From assembly GCF_021191635.1 (NCBI RefSeq), contig NZ_JAIWPR010000023.1:1-64000 (forward strand): a stretch of 64,000 bases of DNA, in the 5' to 3' direction. Below the pieces are notes generated by a model. The model ran no database searches. It worked only from the letters and a program-made list of their open reading frames with translations, and was not told the DNA's origin. Positions 1 to 7,998 of the stretch are shown here, piece by piece. The position numbers and the translations under genes were made by a program. How positions within the stretch are numbered: the first letter of the stretch is position 1; each line of letters starts with the position of its first letter. The stretch is from Alterluteimonas quercicellularis. Its GTDB lineage: Bacteria; Pseudomonadota; Gammaproteobacteria; Xanthomonadales; Xanthomonadaceae.

Positions 1-237
1 CCCGCCGCGGCGTCCGGCGCAGCGCCCGCGGCGGAAGCCGCGCCGCCCACCGCCGCCCCTCCCGCCGTGCGCGGCCGCGTGCTGCGCGAGGTCCCGGCCG
101 ACCCGCCGGCGGCCGCCGGCGCGCCATGGCAGCCCTTCGTCCTGCTGTCGCTGCTGGCCTGCTGCCTCGGCCTCGGCGGCTGGCGCTACCGCCGCTCGCA
201 GGCCGCCCTCTCCCTCCCGGATGCCCCTACGCCATGA
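1..237 (+). CDS. C-terminal fragment of a membrane-anchored protein, probably a CobN/HmuS-like chelatase
   Basis: This reading frame enters from outside the window and stops at a TGA that overlaps the next ATG (ATGA). Visible are an Ala/Pro-rich linker and one hydrophobic segment (LLSLLACCLGLGGW) followed by a short basic tail, so this end is a C-terminal membrane anchor. The catalytic part is not present. The CobN/HmuS assignment is inferred only from context: an ExbB-like and a DUF2149 gene follow directly, and a HmuR-like receptor lies opposite. That gene set is known from the hmu haem-uptake loci of Bacteroidetes, where the large protein is a CobN-type chelatase homologue. Any other membrane-anchored protein with this tail would fit the sequence equally well. 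Confidence 0.5.
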   Translation, partial: PAAASGAAPAAEAAPPTAAPPAVRGRVLREVPADPPAAAGAPWQPFVLLSLLACCLGLGGWRYRRSQAALSLPDAPTP

Positions 238-728
238 ACTCGCTCGAAGCCCTGCTCTACGACGTCGCCCACCTGTTCCTGTGGCCGGTGCTGCTGCTGA
301 TCCTGCTGGCGCTCGGCTACGCCTTCCTCGTGCTCGGACAGTTCCTGTTCGAGGCGGTGCAGCGCCGCCGCGGGCGCCACCGCTCCGAGCTCGCCGCCGT
401 GCACGCGCGCGGCGCGGCGATCAGTTCCGACGACCTCGAACTGTGGATCCTGCGGCGCCTGGAATGGCTGCGGATCACCGCGCGCACGGCGCCGATGCTG
501 GGCCTGGTGGCGACCATGATCCCGATGGGCCCGGCGCTGCTGGCGCTGACCCGAAACGACGCGCAGGCGGTGGGCGAGAACCTGGTGGTCGCCTTCTCCG
601 CGGTGATCCTGGCGCTGGTCGCGGCCAGCATCGCCTTCCTGGTGCTCACCGTGCGCCGGCGCTGGCTGCTGGAGGAGCTGCGCGCGATCGAGCGCGCGCA
701 GGCCGCGGCGCCGGCGGAGGCCGGCTGA
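234..728 (+). CDS. MotA/TolQ/ExbB-type proton channel family protein
   Basis: 164 aa. The ATG at 234 overlaps the stop of the upstream gene, and its own TGA overlaps the next ATG at 728, so the three genes are translationally coupled. There is an N-terminal hydrophobic segment (residues about 12-33) and two C-terminal ones around TAPMLGLVATMIPMGPALL and VVAFSAVILALVAASIAFLVL. These match the core of the TolQ/ExbB fold. The likely role is an energy-transducing inner-membrane channel using proton-motive force, with the DUF2149 protein as its small ExbD-like partner. It is shorter than classical ExbB (about 240 aa), as expected for the compact version found in CobN-linked operons. The longer frame starting upstream at 126 lies inside the preceding gene and is not used. 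Confidence 0.8.
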   Translation: MNSLEALLYDVAHLFLWPVLLLILLALGYAFLVLGQFLFEAVQRRRGRHRSELAAVHARGAAISSDDLELWILRRLEWLRITARTAPMLGLVATMIPMGPALLALTRNDAQAVGENLVVAFSAVILALVAASIAFLVLTVRRRWLLEELRAIERAQAAAPAEAG

Positions 729-1057
729 TGCGCTTCCTGGAAGGCGACGAGGCCGACGACCCGATCCTGTCGGTGGTCAACCTGATCGACCTGTTCCTGG
801 TCGTGATCGGCATCCTGATGATCGTCATCGTGCGCAACCCGCTCAACCCGTTCTCGCAGGCGAACGCGGTGGTGATCGAGAACCCCGGCGAGGCCGACAT
901 GCGCATCACGATCAAGCAGGGCGAGGAACTGACCCGCTACGAGTCCACCGACGAGATCGGCGAGGGCGGCGGCGTGCGCGCGGGCGTCACCTACCGCCTG
1001 CCGGACGGGCGGATGGTCTACGTGCCCGAGGGCGGCGCGCCGAGCGGCGAGCCGTAG
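728..1057 (+). CDS. DUF2149 (ExbD-like) membrane protein
   Basis: 109 aa. The start overlaps the upstream stop by one base (TGATG). The protein has a short cytoplasmic N-terminus, a single membrane helix (VNLIDLFLVVIGILMIVIV, residues about 16-34) and a small soluble C-terminal domain. This is the topology of ExbD/TolR, including an acidic residue in the helix (D in NLIDLF) where ExbD carries its proton-handling aspartate. DUF2149 proteins are known as the last gene of CobN-ExbB-like operons. The role is inferred: stator partner of the preceding channel, energising an outer-membrane receptor or the chelatase. The gene ends 47 bp before the convergent thioredoxin gene. Confidence 0.8.
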   Translation: MRFLEGDEADDPILSVVNLIDLFLVVIGILMIVIVRNPLNPFSQANAVVIENPGEADMRITIKQGEELTRYESTDEIGEGGGVRAGVTYRLPDGRMVYVPEGGAPSGEP

Positions 1058-1088
1058 CCGCGGCGGCAGGTGCGCGGCGAGAGCCACC

Positions 1089-1108
1089 TCGCGCGAGCGC
1101 GCGCCTAC
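1089..1108. repeat. REP-type palindrome, reverse orientation
   Basis: GC-only palindromic core followed by CTAC on the + strand, a variant of the repeat family seen throughout the window. It overlaps the last codon of the thioredoxin gene and fills the convergent intergenic space. Confidence 0.6.
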
Positions 1109-1680
1109 GGGGGCGGAACGGCCTGTGCGCCGGCGCGTTCGACCCAGGCGCGCAGCACCGGCGCCAGGCCCTCGTAGCGGCGCCCGGCCCAACCGCTGGC
1201 CAGCACCGTGCCGTCGCGGTCCAGCAGCACCAGGTTCGGCGGCGCCATGCCGCCCAGTGCGCGCAGCCCCGGCATGCGCTCGACACGGCGGTGGTCGATC
1301 GCCGGCCACGGCATCGCCTGCCGGGCCATGTAGCGGTGCATCTCGCGCTCGGACGCGTCGAGGCTGACGTAGACCACCTCGGTATCGGCGCCGGCCGCGC
1401 GCAGCGCGTCGTGGACCGCGCGCAGTTCCGGCACGAAGGCGTGGCAGGGCGCGCACCAGTCCGCGCCGTAGTAGAGCGCCACGATCTCCGGCTCGCGCGG
1501 CCAGCGGTAGGCGGCGAAGCGCGGGCCCTGCGGGCGCACCAGCGCGCCGGCGACCGCCTCGCGCAGCCCGGGCGGCGCCGGCGCTGGATCGTTCGCGCGC
1601 GCGGGCGCGGCCGCCGTGGCCCACGCCAGCGCGGCCGCGAGCGCGAGGCGCGCGCTAGAACGAGAAGCGCAGGCTGGCAT
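1105..1680 (-). CDS. Periplasmic thioredoxin-like (TlpA/nucleoredoxin-type) protein
   Basis: 191 aa with an N-terminal signal peptide (residues 1-30, ending ATAAAPARA) and a thioredoxin-fold domain. The redox motif WCAPC (Cys76, Cys79) follows the strand EIVALYYGAD. A cis-Pro equivalent is seen at APPNLVLLD. It acts in the periplasm as a disulfide reductase or oxidoreductase. The start codon lies inside the 3' end of the TonB receptor gene (26-bp overlap), so it is the second gene of that operon. The receptor plug contains a CxxC-type pair (Cys99/Cys102) that could be its substrate; this is inference. The stop codon TAG is part of the GTAGG head of a REP palindrome. Confidence 0.85.
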   Translation of the reverse strand: MPACASRSSARLALAAALAWATAAAPARANDPAPAPPGLREAVAGALVRPQGPRFAAYRWPREPEIVALYYGADWCAPCHAFVPELRAVHDALRAAGADTEVVYVSLDASEREMHRYMARQAMPWPAIDHRRVERMPGLRALGGMAPPNLVLLDRDGTVLASGWAGRRYEGLAPVLRAWVERAGAQAVPPP

Positions 1681-3817
1681 GGACCGAGCGCGCGAAGCGC
1701 GGGCCGTAGACGTAGTCGCTGTCGCGCCCGGGGCCGGTCTCCAGGTCGCGCTGGCGCTGGTCGAACAGGTTGCGCACGCCCAGCGACAGGTCCCAGTGGC
1801 GCTCGCCCGCGCCGAAGTGCCGCGTCGCGCCGGCGTCCACCACCCAGAAGTCGCGCACGCGCCCGAGACGGGCGGTGTTGTTGTTGAGCACGTGCATGCG
1901 GCCGGTGTACTTGAGCCCGAGGTAGAGGTCCCAGGCCTCGCTCGGCGCCCAGGCCGCCTGCGCGACCCCGCTCCAGGCCGGGGTCTTGAGATAGTCGCGG
2001 GTGGCCAGCACGGTGTCGCCGTCGTCGAAGACCACTTGCGCCTCGTCGTAGCGCGAGCGGTACCAGGCCACGCCGCCGGTCAGGCGCAGCGCGTCGGCGG
2101 CCTGCCAGCCGATGTTGGTCTCGAACCCGGCCACGCGCGAGCCGGACGCGTTCTCGCGCACCTGGTAGAGCGCGCCGTCGCCGTCGCGGCGGATCTCGCC
2201 GAGCACGAAGGTGTCGCGGATGCGCGTCCACGATACCGCGGCGTCCCACATCCAGCGCGGGTCGGCCGGGTCGGAACGCCAGTCCAGGCCGAGCATGGCG
2301 GTGGTGGCGCGCTCCTCCGACAACCCCTCGGCGTTGCGGATGCGCACCGGCTCCGCGCCGAGGGTGTCCACGTGCAGGTCCTCGCTGAAGATCTCCGGCG
2401 CGCGGAAGCCGGTGGAGATCCCGGCGCGCAGCTTGAGCCCCTCGCTGGCCTGGAAGGCCAGCGCCGCGCGCGGCGAGAACACCGCGTCGTCGAGCGTGGA
2501 GCTCTTGTCCGCGCGCGCGCCCAGCACCAGGTCGATCGCCTCGCCGACCGCCCACTCGTCCTGCACGAAGACGCCCAGGTTGCTGAAGGTCTCCTTCCCG
2601 GCGCGCGCGAGCACCGCGCCGGCGGCGTCGCGGTTCTCGTCGCGCACGCTCTCTCGCCGGTACTGCGCGCCGAACGCGATGAGGTGCGCGCCGGCGCGCC
2701 AGTTCACCTGGCTGTCCAGGTAGTGCAGCGGGTTCTCGGTGTAGCCGTACTGGGCGTAGGCGCGCGCGGCCGCGCTGCCGGGCCGGGCGGGGTCGAGCTC
2801 GCCCGGGTCGTAGCCCGGATCGGCCGGGTCGGTCGCCACGTCGCCCAGGCCGCCGTAGAAGCTGTCGCGCTCGATGTAGGCGAAGGAGTAGCCGAGGCTG
2901 AAGTCGAGGTCGTCGCCGACGATCTGGTCCCAGTGCAGGCCGCCGCGGTGGTAGTCGGTGTCCAGCGATTCGGCGACGTTGGCCAGCCATTCCGGCTGGT
3001 CGAGGCGGTTGCCGCCGCGCCGCGATTCGCGGGTGAACTGGTAGTCCGCGCGCAGCGTGCCGCCCTCGCCGACCGCCAGCCAGCCCTGCGCGCCGGCGAC
3101 CTTGCGGTCCTTCTCGGTGATCTCGCTGTAGCCGTCGCCGTCGAAGTCGATCGCGTCGTTGCGCGCGGCCTGGCCCACCAGCGACAGGCCGTAGCGGCCG
3201 CCGGCGTCGACCCGGTCGACGCGGCCGTCGAGCACGTGCAGCGGCTCGCCCTTCTGCACCTCGGTGGCGGCCTGCACGAAGCCGCCGCTGCGCAGCGGCC
3301 GCTCGGAGACCAGGTTGACCACGCCGGCCACCGCGCCCGGCCCGTAAAGCGCCGAGCCGCCGCCCTTGACCACCTCGATGCGGTCGATGAAGGCGGCCGG
3401 GATCTGCTCGATGCCGTACACCCCGCCCAGCGTGGACAGCAGCGGCGTGCCGTCGAACAACAGCTGGCTGTACGCCCCGCCCAGCCCCAGCAGCTGCACC
3501 TCCGAGGTGTTGCAGTTCTGGCAGTTGCTCTCCACCCGCAGGCCGTTGATCAGCTCCACCGCGCGCGAGAAGTCGGTCGCGCCGCGCAGCCGGATGTCCT
3601 CGCCGCGCAGCACCTCGGTGCGCACCGGCACGTCGGCCAGCAGGCGCTCGGTGCGCGTGGCGGTGCTGACGGTGACCTGCACCGCGTCCAGTTCCACCGC
3701 GCGGCGGGCGCCCTCGTCGGCGGCTGCCACGGGCAAGGCGGACAGGGCGAGCGAGACGGCGACCGGCAGGCGGCGGGGCGCCGGGCGCGGCGGGCGCGGC
3801 GGGACGGTTCGGGACAT
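1655..3817 (-). CDS. TonB-dependent outer-membrane receptor, HmuR/haem-receptor-like
   Basis: 720 aa. There is a signal peptide (about residues 1-33), a plug domain (about 45-170) and a 22-strand barrel ending in aromatic F (RFSF). The plug has NCQNC (Cys99, Cys102) followed by LLGLGGAYSQLLFDG and VVKGGGSALYGPGAVAGVV, which resemble Bacteroidetes HmuR-type haem receptors. The expected role is TonB-driven import of haem, another tetrapyrrole or a metal complex. It is followed by an overlapping thioredoxin gene and faces the CobN/ExbB/DUF2149 operon. A sigma70-like promoter on the minus strand (TTGCTA, 17 bp, TATATC) lies upstream with an MntR-box-like palindrome across its spacer and -10. Control by manganese or iron status is therefore likely. 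The actual ligand cannot be read from sequence. Confidence 0.88.
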   Translation of the reverse strand: MSRTVPPRPPRPAPRRLPVAVSLALSALPVAAADEGARRAVELDAVQVTVSTATRTERLLADVPVRTEVLRGEDIRLRGATDFSRAVELINGLRVESNCQNCNTSEVQLLGLGGAYSQLLFDGTPLLSTLGGVYGIEQIPAAFIDRIEVVKGGGSALYGPGAVAGVVNLVSERPLRSGGFVQAATEVQKGEPLHVLDGRVDRVDAGGRYGLSLVGQAARNDAIDFDGDGYSEITEKDRKVAGAQGWLAVGEGGTLRADYQFTRESRRGGNRLDQPEWLANVAESLDTDYHRGGLHWDQIVGDDLDFSLGYSFAYIERDSFYGGLGDVATDPADPGYDPGELDPARPGSAAARAYAQYGYTENPLHYLDSQVNWRAGAHLIAFGAQYRRESVRDENRDAAGAVLARAGKETFSNLGVFVQDEWAVGEAIDLVLGARADKSSTLDDAVFSPRAALAFQASEGLKLRAGISTGFRAPEIFSEDLHVDTLGAEPVRIRNAEGLSEERATTAMLGLDWRSDPADPRWMWDAAVSWTRIRDTFVLGEIRRDGDGALYQVRENASGSRVAGFETNIGWQAADALRLTGGVAWYRSRYDEAQVVFDDGDTVLATRDYLKTPAWSGVAQAAWAPSEAWDLYLGLKYTGRMHVLNNNTARLGRVRDFWVVDAGATRHFGAGERHWDLSLGVRNLFDQRQRDLETGPGRDSDYVYGPRFARSVHASLRFSF

Positions 3818-3871
3818 CGGGCGGGCTCCGGGTTGCGGGTGCGGGGTTGCGGGTGCGGAACGGGTCCGGTG

Positions 3872-3893
3872 CGATATAGCTTATGCTATATCG
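3872..3893. promoter_or_regulatory. MntR-box-like operator palindrome
   Basis: GATATAGCTTATGCTATATC (3873-3892) is a perfect 8+8 palindrome, 9+9 with the flanking C/G. It contains the ATAGC-N4-GCTAT core of the enterobacterial MntR box. A further half site (TATAGC) follows at 3894-3899. It lies between the receptor gene and the mntR-like gene and overlaps the receptor promoter. Binding by the adjacent regulator is inferred. Confidence 0.7.
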
Positions 3894-3901
3894 TATAGCA
3901 A
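3873..3901 (-). promoter_or_regulatory. Predicted promoter of the TonB receptor operon
   Basis: On the minus strand, TTGCTA (3901-3896) is separated by exactly 17 bp from TATATC (3878-3873), about 56 bp upstream of the receptor ATG. The palindrome covers the spacer and the -10 box, the usual arrangement for repression. Confidence 0.6.
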
Positions 3902-3988
3902 TAGACCATTTGATGAGTACGAACTTTGTTTTCTGCCCCGGGCGCGAATTGGCGACAATGCCGGCTCCGCCACTGCACCGGGACCGGC

Positions 3989-4471
3989 ATGTCGAACAAG
4001 CGCCCCGCCCCGCGGGAGGCCTCCACCGCCTCCGCGCTGGTCGACGCCCGCATCCAGGTCGAGAGCTTCCGGCAGGTCCGCGAGGCCCATCGCTCGGAAC
4101 TCGTCGAGGACTACGTCGAGCTGATCTCCGACCTCATCGCCGACGGCGGCGAGGCGCGCCAGGTCGACATCGCCGAGCGCATGGGCGTGGCCCAGCCGAC
4201 CGTGGCGCGGATGCTGCAGCGCCTGGCGCGCGAGGGCCTGGTGTCGAAGCGCCCCTACCGCGGCGTGTTCCTGACCGAGTCCGGCGAAGCCCTGGCCAGC
4301 GCCAGCCGCGAGCGCCACCGCACGGTCGAGGACTTCCTGCTCGCGCTGGGGGTGCCGGCGGACATCGCCCGCCGCGACGCCGAGGGCATCGAGCACCACG
4401 TCAGCCGCGAGACGCTGGAGATCTTCGCCGCCTTCGCGCGCGGCACGCGCAAGCCCGGCCGCCGCGCGTAG
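3989..4471 (+). CDS. mntR: DtxR/MntR-family metal-dependent transcriptional regulator
   Basis: 160 aa. The start at ATG 3989 (MSNKRPAP) is chosen because family homology begins about 25 residues later. A winged helix (about residues 30-95, with [20 protein letters not shown] as recognition region) is followed by a dimerisation/metal domain with the family motif [10 protein letters not shown]. Proteins of this type bind Mn(II) or Fe(II) and repress metal uptake genes. The gene is divergent from the HmuR-like receptor, with an MntR-like palindrome in the intergenic region. It probably controls the receptor and perhaps itself. No mntH lies in the window. An iron-sensing DtxR role is the alternative. 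Confidence 0.85.
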   Translation: MSNKRPAPREASTASALVDARIQVESFRQVREAHRSELVEDYVELISDLIADGGEARQVDIAERMGVAQPTVARMLQRLAREGLVSKRPYRGVFLTESGEALASASRERHRTVEDFLLALGVPADIARRDAEGIEHHVSRETLEIFAAFARGTRKPGRRA

Positions 4472-4637
4472 CGCCGCGGGGCGCGGTACGCCGGCGCGCA
4501 CCGGCACGATCGCGGCACGGTGCCGCGGCGCAGCGCGGTGCGCGCAGCGAAGCCCGTAAGACCGCCCGCGCCCGCAGCGGCGGGGCGGCGCGAGGCTTGG
4601 GCAGGGGCAGCCGCGCCGGGCGGCGTCCAGGGGCGAC

Positions 4638-4668
4638 TTGTCCAGGTACATATTGTTACTTTATAACA
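4638..4668 (+). promoter_or_regulatory. Predicted promoter with Zur-box-like operator for the COG0523 gene
   Basis: TTGTCC (4638-4643), an 18-bp spacer, then TATAAC (4662-4667). The -10 is embedded in TGTTACTTTATAACA (4654-4668), an inverted repeat with TGTTA/TAACA arms that resembles the Zur box core (GTTATa..tATAAC). It ends 21 bp before the start codon. Zinc-dependent repression by Zur is inferred from motif plus gene family. Confidence 0.6.
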
Positions 4669-4689
4669 TAACGATCCCATGCCAGGATC

Positions 4690-6033
4690 GTGCCCGTGTC
4701 CCGACCCCGCCCCGCCGATGCCCGCCTTCCCGTCACCGTCCTGTCCGGCTTCCTCGGCGCCGGCAAGACCACCCTGCTCAACCGCGTGCTGCGCAACCGC
4801 GAAGGCCGCCGGGTCGCGGTGATCGTCAACGACATGAGCGAGATCAACATCGACGCGCAGCTGGTGCGCGCCGGCGACGCGGCCCTGCGCCGCACCGAGG
4901 AGACCCTGGTCGAGTTCAGCAACGGCTGCATCTGCTGCACGCTGCGCGACGACCTGCTGCAGGAGGTGCGCCGGCTGGCCGAAAGCGGTCGCTACGACTA
5001 CCTGTTGATCGAGTCCACCGGGATCGGCGAGCCGATGCCGGTCGCGGCGACCTTCGCCGTGCGCGACGCCGACGGCTTCAGCCTGTCCGACGTCGCCCGC
5101 CTGGACACGATGGCGACCGTGGTCGACGGCGCCTCGTTCCTGGCCGATTTCGCCTCGGCCCAGCGCCTGGCCGACCGCGGCCTGCAGGCCGGGCCCGGCG
5201 ACGCGCGCGGCGTGGTCGACCTGCTCGCCGAGCAGATCGAGTTCGCCGACGTGCTGGTGATCAGCAAGTGCGACCTGCTGCCGCCGGGGCGGGCCGAATG
5301 GATCCGCGCGGTGCTGCGGGCGATGAACCGCGACGCGCTGCTGGTCGACTCGCACGGCGACGACGTGCCGCTGTCGCTGCTGCTCGACACCGGCCGCTTC
5401 GACTTCGCGCGCGCGCAGCGCGCGCCGGGCTGGATGCAGGAACTGCGCGGCGAGCACACGCCCGAGACCGAGGCCTACGGCATCGGCAGCTTCGTCTACC
5501 GCGCGCGGCGCCCGTTCCATCCCGAACGCTACGCCCGCCTGCTCGCCGAGGGCCTGCCGGACGTGCTGCGCAGCAAGGGCTTCTTCTGGCTGGCCAGCCG
5601 CATGGACTGGGTGGGCGAACTGTCGACCGTCGGCGGCTCGACCCGGCACCAGGCCATCGGCTTCTGGTACGCGGCGCGCTCGCGCGTGCGCGGCGGCGGG
5701 CCCGACCGGCCGCCCGCGCCGCGCCACGGTCCCGCCGCACCGCTGACCGCGTTCGGCCGGCAGCGCCTGCAGGCCGCGGCCTGGACCGACCCGCCGCCCG
5801 CCCGCGAGGAGACCGGCGACGAGGCCGAGCACGCGGCGCTGCGCGCGCTGTGGCATCCGCTGTGGGGCGACCGGCGCCAGGAGCTGGCGCTGATCGGCAT
5901 CGGGCTCGACCGCGAGGCGACCGTCGCCGCGCTCGACGCCTGCCTGCTCGACGACCGCGAGATGGCGGCCGGACCGGAGGGCTGGCGCGAACTGCCCGAT
6001 CCCTTCCCCGCCTGGGGACGCGCGGCGGCCTGA
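4690..6033 (+). CDS. COG0523 (CobW/ZigA/YeiR-type) GTP-dependent metallochaperone
   Basis: 447 aa, GTG start at 4690; the ATG at 4679 is out of frame. The G3E-family P-loop GTPase domain begins with GFLGAGKTT (residues 20-28) and carries the metal-binding CxCC motif (Cys80, Cys82, Cys83 in [11 protein letters not shown]). The guanine motif appears as ISKCDLL. A CobW C-terminal domain follows (about 300-440). Such proteins deliver Zn(II) or another metal to client enzymes, often under Zur control when zinc is scarce. A Zur-box-like site overlaps the promoter. The neighbouring metal regulator and receptor suggest a metal-homeostasis cluster. No His-rich metal store is seen. Confidence 0.88.
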   Translation: MPVSRPRPADARLPVTVLSGFLGAGKTTLLNRVLRNREGRRVAVIVNDMSEINIDAQLVRAGDAALRRTEETLVEFSNGCICCTLRDDLLQEVRRLAESGRYDYLLIESTGIGEPMPVAATFAVRDADGFSLSDVARLDTMATVVDGASFLADFASAQRLADRGLQAGPGDARGVVDLLAEQIEFADVLVISKCDLLPPGRAEWIRAVLRAMNRDALLVDSHGDDVPLSLLLDTGRFDFARAQRAPGWMQELRGEHTPETEAYGIGSFVYRARRPFHPERYARLLAEGLPDVLRSKGFFWLASRMDWVGELSTVGGSTRHQAIGFWYAARSRVRGGGPDRPPAPRHGPAAPLTAFGRQRLQAAAWTDPPPAREETGDEAEHAALRALWHPLWGDRRQELALIGIGLDREATVAALDACLLDDREMAAGPEGWRELPDPFPAWGRAAA

Positions 6034-6041
6034 GCGCGTCG

Positions 6042-6758
6042 TCAGGAGGCCACGCGGGCGGCCGGATCGGCCGGCGCGCGGCGCGCGGCCTCGGCGACCA
6101 GCCGGTCGACCAGCGCGTCCACCGCCGCCTCCGCGCTGGCGAGCGAGGCCTGCAGGCGCGCGTCGGCGAACTCGTCGTACTCCACCGCGATGCAGTCGAA
6201 GGCCTCGATGCCCAGGTAGCGCAGCGGCGTCATGACGCCGCGCTCGACGAGGTTGTCCGCCTCCAGCCGGCCGCCGGGGTCGTAGCCGTGGTCGCCGCGC
6301 GCGCCGAGCAGCACCACGCGCCGGTCCTGCCCGGCCAGCAGCGGCCAGTAGGGCGCGCCGGCGCGCGTGCGGTCGAAGCCGAAGGTGCGGCCCACGCGCA
6401 CCACGTTGTCGATCCACGCCTTGACCTGCGCCGGCATGCCGAAGTTGTACATCGGCACCCCGGCGACCACGAGGTCGCTGGCGATCAGCTCGTCGACCAG
6501 CGCGTCGCTCTCGGCCAGCCGTTCGTCCATCCACGGCTCGCGCTGCGCGGGCGGGGTGAAGGCGGCATGGACCCAGCGGCCGTCGACCGGCGCCGGCGGC
6601 GCCTGGCCGACGTCACGGTGGACCACCGGGTCCTGCGGGCGCAGCCGCCGCCAGCGAGCGACGAAGCGGGCGCCGAGCCGGCGGGTATGGGAGCCGTGGG
6701 CGTGTTCGCCGGAACGGCCCGGGCGGGCGCTGCCGTCGAGATGGAGCAGCCTGATCAT
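6042..6758 (-). CDS. FMN-dependent NADH-azoreductase / NAD(P)H quinone reductase
   Basis: 238 aa flavodoxin-fold enzyme. The phosphate-binding start LLHLDGSARPGRS binds FMN. The mid-region VAGVPMYNFGMPAQVKAWID is the AzoR signature. It reduces azo compounds and quinones in the cytoplasm with NAD(P)H. The gene is divergently transcribed from a LysR regulator with a 113-bp gap that contains a perfect inverted repeat. This is the common arrangement in which the LysR protein controls the reductase in response to electrophiles. Confidence 0.85.
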   Translation of the reverse strand: MIRLLHLDGSARPGRSGEHAHGSHTRRLGARFVARWRRLRPQDPVVHRDVGQAPPAPVDGRWVHAAFTPPAQREPWMDERLAESDALVDELIASDLVVAGVPMYNFGMPAQVKAWIDNVVRVGRTFGFDRTRAGAPYWPLLAGQDRRVVLLGARGDHGYDPGGRLEADNLVERGVMTPLRYLGIEAFDCIAVEYDEFADARLQASLASAEAAVDALVDRLVAEAARRAPADPAARVAS

Positions 6759-6786
6759 GATTCACCTGTCGGACTTGGGGGAGAAT

Positions 6787-6801
6787 GCGCCGGTACGGCG
6801 C
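6787..6801. promoter_or_regulatory. Inverted repeat in the azoreductase/LysR divergent promoter
   Basis: GCGCCG-GTA-CGGCGC, perfect 6-bp arms, centred between the two divergent genes. Candidate LysR-type operator; assignment rests on position only. Confidence 0.4.
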
Positions 6802-6871
6802 GTTTTCATGATTGGCGCCGTGTTCCGCCCCGACAAACGATGCTTTCTCAGCCGACGGATGAATCCTTTTC

Positions 6872-7825
6872 ATGCATGAACCGCGCCGCCTGCCGCCGCT
6901 GACCGCGCTGCGGGCCTTCGAGGCGGCCGCGCGGCGGCTGGGCTTCAAGGCCGCCGCCGAGGAGCTTTCGCTCACGCCCACCGCGATCAGCCATCAGGTG
7001 CGGCAGCTGGAGGACTGGCTCGGCCTGCGCCTGTTCGAGCGCGAGGTGCGCCGCGTGCGGCTGACCGAGGCCGGCCAGCGGCTGTACCCGGCGGTGCGCG
7101 ACGGTTTCGACGGCATCGCCGCCGCGGCCGCGACGTTGCGCGCGCGGCGCCCGCGGCCGGCGGTGACCCTGTCCACCACCCGCGGCTTCGCCGCGCGCTG
7201 GCTGCTGCCGCGGCTGCCGGGGCTGGCCGCGGTCGCGCCCGAGGTGGACCTGCACCTGCACGCCGCCGACGAGCCGGTGCCGCTCGCGCCCGGCGCGGCG
7301 GACCTGGCGATCCGCTACGGCCCGCCGCCCGGCCCCGGCGTGGCCGCGACGACGCTGCTGCCCGGCCGCTTCGCGCCGGTCTGCGCACCGGGCCTGCCGC
7401 TGCCCGATCCGGCGGCGCTGGCGCGGGTGCCGCGCCTGCGCTTCGCCTGGCGCCTGCGCGACGCGCACACGCCCGACTGGCCGCGCTGGCGGCGCGCGGC
7501 CGGCCTGCCGGCCGATGCGCCCGGCGGCGAGCTCGCCTTCTCCGACGAGGCGCACGCCATCCAGGCCGCCATCGCCGGCCAGGGCGTGGCCCTGGCGAGC
7601 CTGGCCCTGGTCGCCGACGCGCTGGCCGAGGGCCTGCTGCGCCTGCCCTTCGGCCCGGTGCTCGACGGCCACGACTTCCGCCTGCTCGCCGCCCCGCAGG
7701 CCGCCGGCACGCCCGCGGTGGACGCCGTGCATGACTGGTTGCGCGAGGAGGCGCGGATCTTCCTCGCCCGGCACGCCGGGCTGTTCGCGAACGACGGCGA
7801 GGATCCCGGATCGTCGAAGCCGTAG
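6872..7825 (+). CDS. LysR-family transcriptional regulator (GcvA-like)
   Basis: 317 aa. The N-terminal winged helix (ALRAFEAAARRLGFKAAAEE...SHQVRQLEDWLG, residues about 8-65) is followed by a periplasmic-binding-like effector domain. The pattern resembles GcvA/AmpR-type members. It is divergent from the azoreductase gene and probably regulates it. The TAG stop codon is formed by the GTAGG head of a REP palindrome, so the last residues may differ from those of relatives. Confidence 0.85.
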   Translation: MHEPRRLPPLTALRAFEAAARRLGFKAAAEELSLTPTAISHQVRQLEDWLGLRLFEREVRRVRLTEAGQRLYPAVRDGFDGIAAAAATLRARRPRPAVTLSTTRGFAARWLLPRLPGLAAVAPEVDLHLHAADEPVPLAPGAADLAIRYGPPPGPGVAATTLLPGRFAPVCAPGLPLPDPAALARVPRLRFAWRLRDAHTPDWPRWRRAAGLPADAPGGELAFSDEAHAIQAAIAGQGVALASLALVADALAEGLLRLPFGPVLDGHDFRLLAAPQAAGTPAVDAVHDWLREEARIFLARHAGLFANDGEDPGSSKP

Positions 7826-7972
7826 GAGCGCGCTCGCGCGCGACCGGGCGAGCTGCCACCGGACCGACGGCAGCAGAACGACGCGTCCACACGCGCGGAC
7901 ATCGGCGAACGACGGCCGGCACCATTGCTTCTGGCGCCCGCAGAAGAGCGTCGCGCGCGAGCGCGCTCCTAC
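7822..7972. repeat. REP cassette 1: two inward-facing REP palindromes
   Basis: A forward REP (7822-7843) and a reverse REP (7951-7972) enclose about 107 bp. The unit is repeated in tandem at 7999-8150 with clear similarity in the enclosed segment (CACCGGACCGACGGCAGCAG and GAACGACGGCCGGCA in both). It looks like a BIME or small non-autonomous element. The stretch 7826-8175 holds no gene besides these two cassettes. Confidence 0.75.
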
Positions 7973-7998
7973 GAGAGCACAAGCCAGCACGCTCCCCT

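Noticed and set aside
126-233. Upstream start for the ExbB-like gene at 126
   Set aside because: It would overlap the preceding gene by 112 bp in another frame; the ATGA junction at 234 is the natural start.
1616-3898. 760-codon open frame on the + strand opposite the TonB receptor
   Set aside because: It is the complement of a clear receptor gene; its translation is Val/Ala/Arg-rich without domains. Long antisense frames are normal at this GC content.
3926-3988. Longer start for the MntR-like protein
   Set aside because: The extra 21 residues (MFSAPGANW...) have no family similarity and would push the start closer to the operator; ATG 3989 fits the family length.
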